Below are positions 43,849-46,067 of a stretch of 46,067 nt of DNA, piece by piece (position 1 is the stretch's first letter; every line of letters starts with the position of its first letter). Under the pieces are notes generated by a model. It did not search any database. It worked only from the letters and a program-made list of their open reading frames with translations, and was not told the origin of the DNA. The stretch covers positions 1 through 46,067 of the forward strand of contig NZ_LPXO01000022.1 in assembly GCF_001482405.1 (NCBI RefSeq), given 5' to 3'. The position numbers and the translations under genes were made by a program. The stretch comes from Pseudoponticoccus marisrubri (lineage in GTDB: Bacteria; Pseudomonadota; Alphaproteobacteria; Rhodobacterales; Rhodobacteraceae).

Positions 43849-45295
43849 CCTTCCCGAGTATCCCCGCGATCTGCGGTCGCTTGAGGATACCAAGCGCGGC
43901 GAGAAATGGGCGCGGCGGGCGCTGGACGCTGAGGCGGCGATTGTGGCGGGCGCGATGAACGGCACCCGCAACACGACGCTGAACAACGCGGCGCTCAAGC
44001 TGGGCCACAAGGTCGCGTCGGGATACCTGCAAGCGGCTGAGGTCGAGGCGGCTTTGATGGAAGCGGCGCAACGGTCGGGGCTTGCTCAAGAGGATGGCCC
44101 CGAGACGGTGCGTGCCACGATCAGGAGCGGCCTGACGGCTGGTCTGCAAGAGCCTGAACACCCGCAAGACCGGCCCGACTATCGGCCAGCCCCGCGCGGC
44201 CCGACGATCATTCAACCGGCCCCGGCGCGTGAGAGCCAATTCTATTCGGCGGCATCGCTCAAGGGGAAGCCGGTCCCGCCCCGGCAATGGCTGGTGCACG
44301 GACTGGTGCCCCAAAAGACGGTCACGCTTTTCAGCGGCGACGGGGGCACCGGCAAGAGCCTCTTGGCGCTGCAACTGGCGGTCGCGGTCGCGGCACAAAC
44401 CGCATGGATCGGCAAGACGGCGAACACCGGGCGCGTGATCTTCCTGAGTGCCGAGGATGACGACGACGAATTGCACCGGCGGCTTGATGACATTCTGACG
44501 GCTGAGGGCCGGGACTATGACGATCTGTCGGGCCTCACCCTGCGGTCGCTGGCGGGCGAGGATGCGTTGCTGGCGGTCGAGACGCAAATTGCCCTGATGC
44601 AATCCGCGCTGTTCGAGGAGTTGGACAAGCGGGCGGCTGAGGAAGCCCCGGCCCTGATCGTCATCGACACCCTGGCGGACGTGTATCCGGCCAATGAGAA
44701 CGACCGGGCCAAGGTGCGGCAATTCGTGGGCATCCTGCGCGGTCTGGCGATCAAGCGGAAATGCGCGGTCCTGCTGCTGGGCCACCCGTCCCTGACCGGC
44801 CTCAATAGCGGCACGGGAACGTCAGGATCGACGGCATGGAATAACTCTGTCCGGTCGCGGCTCTACCTGTCGCGGATCACCGACAACGGCTTTGAGCCTG
44901 ACCCTGACGCGCGGGTGTTGTCCACCAAGAAAGCCAACTATGGGCGCACGGGTGGCGAGATCAATCTCAAATGGGAGGCTGGCCGCTTCATCGCTGAGGC
45001 GCAGCCCACGGGGCTTGATGCGCTGGCCGCCGGAGCCAAGGGCGAGCGGGTATTCCTCAAGCTGCTGGACACCCTGACCGCGCAAGGCCGCTACGTCTCT
45101 GCCAGCCCCGGCCCGACATACGCCCCGACGCAATTCGCCAGCCACCCCGAGGCTGAGGGCTGCACCAAGCGGGCGCTCAAGAGCGCGATGGATGCGCTTT
45201 TCGGACGCGGCGAGATCGTCATTGCCAGCCACGGCAGCGGCGCGAAAGCCCGCTCACACATTGCCAGAAAGGGGGCCGATCATGGTCAAGAGTAA
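43835..45295 (+). CDS. RepA-like hexameric helicase/ATPase with primase C-terminal region
   Basis: A 486-residue protein. The N-terminal about 110 residues (LEDTKRGEKWARRALDAEAAIVAGAMNGTRNTTLNNAALKLGHKVA) look like the region that joins primase and helicase in fused Prim-Pol helicases. The AAA_25/RepA domain has Walker A SGDGGTGKS near residue 167, LSAEDDDDELHRRL and Walker B LIVIDTLAD near residue 272, then LLLGHPSLTGLNSGTGTSGSTAWNNSVRSR. The C-terminus has a winged-helix look. ATG 43835 lies inside the primase gene in another frame, 14 bp before its stop, with GGAAGGGGGCGG upstream. Confidence 0.88.
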   Translation: MGACNLPEYPRDLRSLEDTKRGEKWARRALDAEAAIVAGAMNGTRNTTLNNAALKLGHKVASGYLQAAEVEAALMEAAQRSGLAQEDGPETVRATIRSGLTAGLQEPEHPQDRPDYRPAPRGPTIIQPAPARESQFYSAASLKGKPVPPRQWLVHGLVPQKTVTLFSGDGGTGKSLLALQLAVAVAAQTAWIGKTANTGRVIFLSAEDDDDELHRRLDDILTAEGRDYDDLSGLTLRSLAGEDALLAVETQIALMQSALFEELDKRAAEEAPALIVIDTLADVYPANENDRAKVRQFVGILRGLAIKRKCAVLLLGHPSLTGLNSGTGTSGSTAWNNSVRSRLYLSRITDNGFEPDPDARVLSTKKANYGRTGGEINLKWEAGRFIAEAQPTGLDALAAGAKGERVFLKLLDTLTAQGRYVSASPGPTYAPTQFASHPEAEGCTKRALKSAMDALFGRGEIVIASHGSGAKARSHIARKGADHGQE

Positions 45296-45524
45296 GGGTG
45301 CAACCCCCGGTGCAATACTGAGTGCAACCCCCGGTGCAACCCCCCGCCAACACCCGGTCAACGGGGGTGCGACACATACCCCTAATACCCCATGCGTTGC
45401 ACCCGCCAATGGCGGCGGGCACGCGCAGAGTGCCACCGACACCGACGTCGTTCTTCTGGGACATCAAGACAAAGCCGTTCCCGCCAGTGAACGTACGCGC
45501 ACTTGGCTCCTCCAGCCGCCATGA
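45282..45524 (+). CDS. Small GATP-repeat protein of the element
   Basis: An 80-residue ORF starting within the helicase stop region (ATG 45282, GGGGG nine bases upstream). Its N-terminus has repeated Gly-Ala-Thr-Pro (GATPGAILSATPGATP) encoded by 12-bp DNA repeats. The rest lacks a recognisable domain and is low in hydrophobic residues. It may be a real small gene, or its frame may be a by-product of a repeat-based DNA site; I cannot tell. Confidence 0.45.
   Translation: MVKSKGATPGAILSATPGATPRQHPVNGGATHTPNTPCVAPANGGGHAQSATDTDVVLLGHQDKAVPASERTRTWLLQPP
45298..45345 (+). repeat. Four 12-bp tandem repeats, iteron-like
   Basis: GTGCAA recurs exactly every 12 bp at 45298, 45310, 45322 and 45334. 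Units one and three are GTGCAACCCCCG, unit four differs in the last base, and unit two is diverged (GTGCAATACTGA). A reversed GTTGCACCC lies at about 45395. Such arrays next to a primase-helicase pair resemble replication-initiator binding sites. Confidence 0.7.
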
Positions 45525-45587
45525 AAGGGGCTGGAAATTCACCGATCTTCGAAAACACACCAGGTGGCAAAAAAATGGATGTGAAAT
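45525..45587. other. Short gap between element genes
   Basis: About 60 bp. It contains AAATGGATGTGAAATATG leading into the next gene; no separate gene is seen. Confidence 0.4.
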
Positions 45588-46013
45588 ATGACCAAAATGA
45601 AAGACCCTTCAATCATGTCGCTGGTCAAAGACCAAAAGGTCGACCCTTTTCAGTTCTTGGGAGGGTCAATCGTCGGAGCGTGGAACGAAACTCTCTTGAA
45701 CCAAACCATGATGAGCGTGTGGGCGAGGAACTCACCGCCAGAGACGCAGGACCAGCACTTTGATGCAACGCTCGCGGCAATGGCTGGAATGGAGCCACGA
45801 GACGAACTCGAAGCCATGATGAACGCGCAATTGATCGCATCCCACAACGCGACAATGGAGTTCTATCGTCGAGCAAACCAAACTGGCCAAAATTTTGAGG
45901 GTGCATGCGCGGCACTCAACCAGGCCACCAAGCTGTCTCGCAACTTTGCGCGACTGGTCGAGGTTCGGTGGCCTGCCCCTATTGGGTGGTCCGGTTTCAG
46001 TCTTAGTGCATGA
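45588..46013 (+). pseudogene. Phage/plasmid-type protein with replaced C-terminus
   Basis: A 141-residue reading frame. The middle part (EPRDELEAMMNAQLIASHNATMEFYRRANQTGQNFEGACAALNQATKLSRNFARLVE) is like a family common in alphaproteobacterial mobile elements. Family members then continue with a basic R-H-R-G-K-G segment and a conserved tail. Here the sequence changes after LVE into VRWPAPIGWSGFSLSA and stops. The start at 45588 has a weak AATATG context. The gene is probably broken near 45960 by an insertion. Function of the family is unknown to me. Confidence 0.6.
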
Positions 46014-46067
46014 CGGGTCTCGGCGCCAAGGTAGATGCCTGGGGCGGGGGCGATCCGCCATCTCGGG
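45969..46067. mobile_element. Possible insertion-sequence end at the right edge
   Basis: The homology of the preceding gene stops just before TGGCCTGCCCC. The next bases (ATTGGGTGGTCCGGTTTCAG) resemble ends of IS3-type elements as I remember them from related bacteria. No transposase can be read before the window ends. The boundary is uncertain. Confidence 0.3.

Noticed and set aside
45322-45591. Alternative 89-codon frame overlapping the GATP-repeat ORF
   Set aside because: No ribosome-binding site or recognisable motif; the coupled ORF at 45282 is somewhat better supported, though neither is certain.

Overview
The window looks like a chromosomal segment of an alphaproteobacterium of the Rhodobacteraceae (Roseobacter group). 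The evidence is high GC with strong G/C third-position bias, an alpha-type SspB, an uninterrupted prfB, an RSP_2647-like methyltransferase coupled to an RSP_2648-like PIN protein, a DUF4169 plus ribbon-helix-helix pair, a TakP-like TRAP transporter and an Entner-Doudoroff edd-eda pair. The two ends differ from the core and look like mobile DNA.

Layout. 1-1.5 kb: a truncated tyrosine integrase reading away from the 3' end of a tRNA with a CAU anticodon (probably Ile2), which is the edge of an integrated element. 1.6-4.6 kb: purM-purN and RNase D. 4.7-9.4 kb: penicillin-binding protein 1A, a three-hairpin array, an APH(6)-like kinase and release factor 2. 9.4-14.2 kb: a secreted PAN-domain protein, a DUF2189 membrane protein, a cytochrome c with an FNR-type promoter, a Rieske oxygenase with a small coupled protein, an HTH regulator and a small divergent protein. 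14.3-17.2 kb: ilvH and the acetolactate synthase large subunit gene, read leftwards, with an opposite-strand gene between them and a complete transcription attenuator in front (promoter, leader peptide with Leu-Leu-Val-Ile-Val, antiterminator, terminator). 17.4-19.4 kb: a Memo-AMMECR1 fusion with lost metal-ligand motifs and a small exported or membrane peptide.

19.4-26.4 kb: a two-component pair (Cache-domain kinase, LuxR-type regulator) divergent from a TRAP operon (dctP, dctQ, large dctM). Two perfect palindromes lie between them. 26.6-29.4 kb: a small Pro/Arg-rich protein, the Bpt aminoacyl-protein transferase, an RDD protein, a DUF2852 protein with paired operator-like repeats, and a YbaK-type editing protein. 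29.5-35.1 kb: glnE with a coupled small gene, then eda and edd under a LacI-type operator. 35.3-39.4 kb: a lipoprotein, an rRNA methyltransferase, a PIN protein, an orphan ABC ATPase, a ribbon-helix-helix protein and DUF4169. 39.5-42.9 kb: an inverted repeat of a dispersed motif, fumC, sspB and chrA.

43-46 kb: a second mobile-type region with different codon habits (GCT GAG where the core uses GCC GAG). It holds a small coupled ORF, a primase-polymerase domain and a helicase as two overlapping frames, 12-bp iteron-like tandem repeats, and a phage/plasmid-type gene that loses its expected C-terminus near a possible insertion-sequence end. Both window ends therefore interrupt mobile genes. All family assignments come from reading the translated sequence; no database search was possible.
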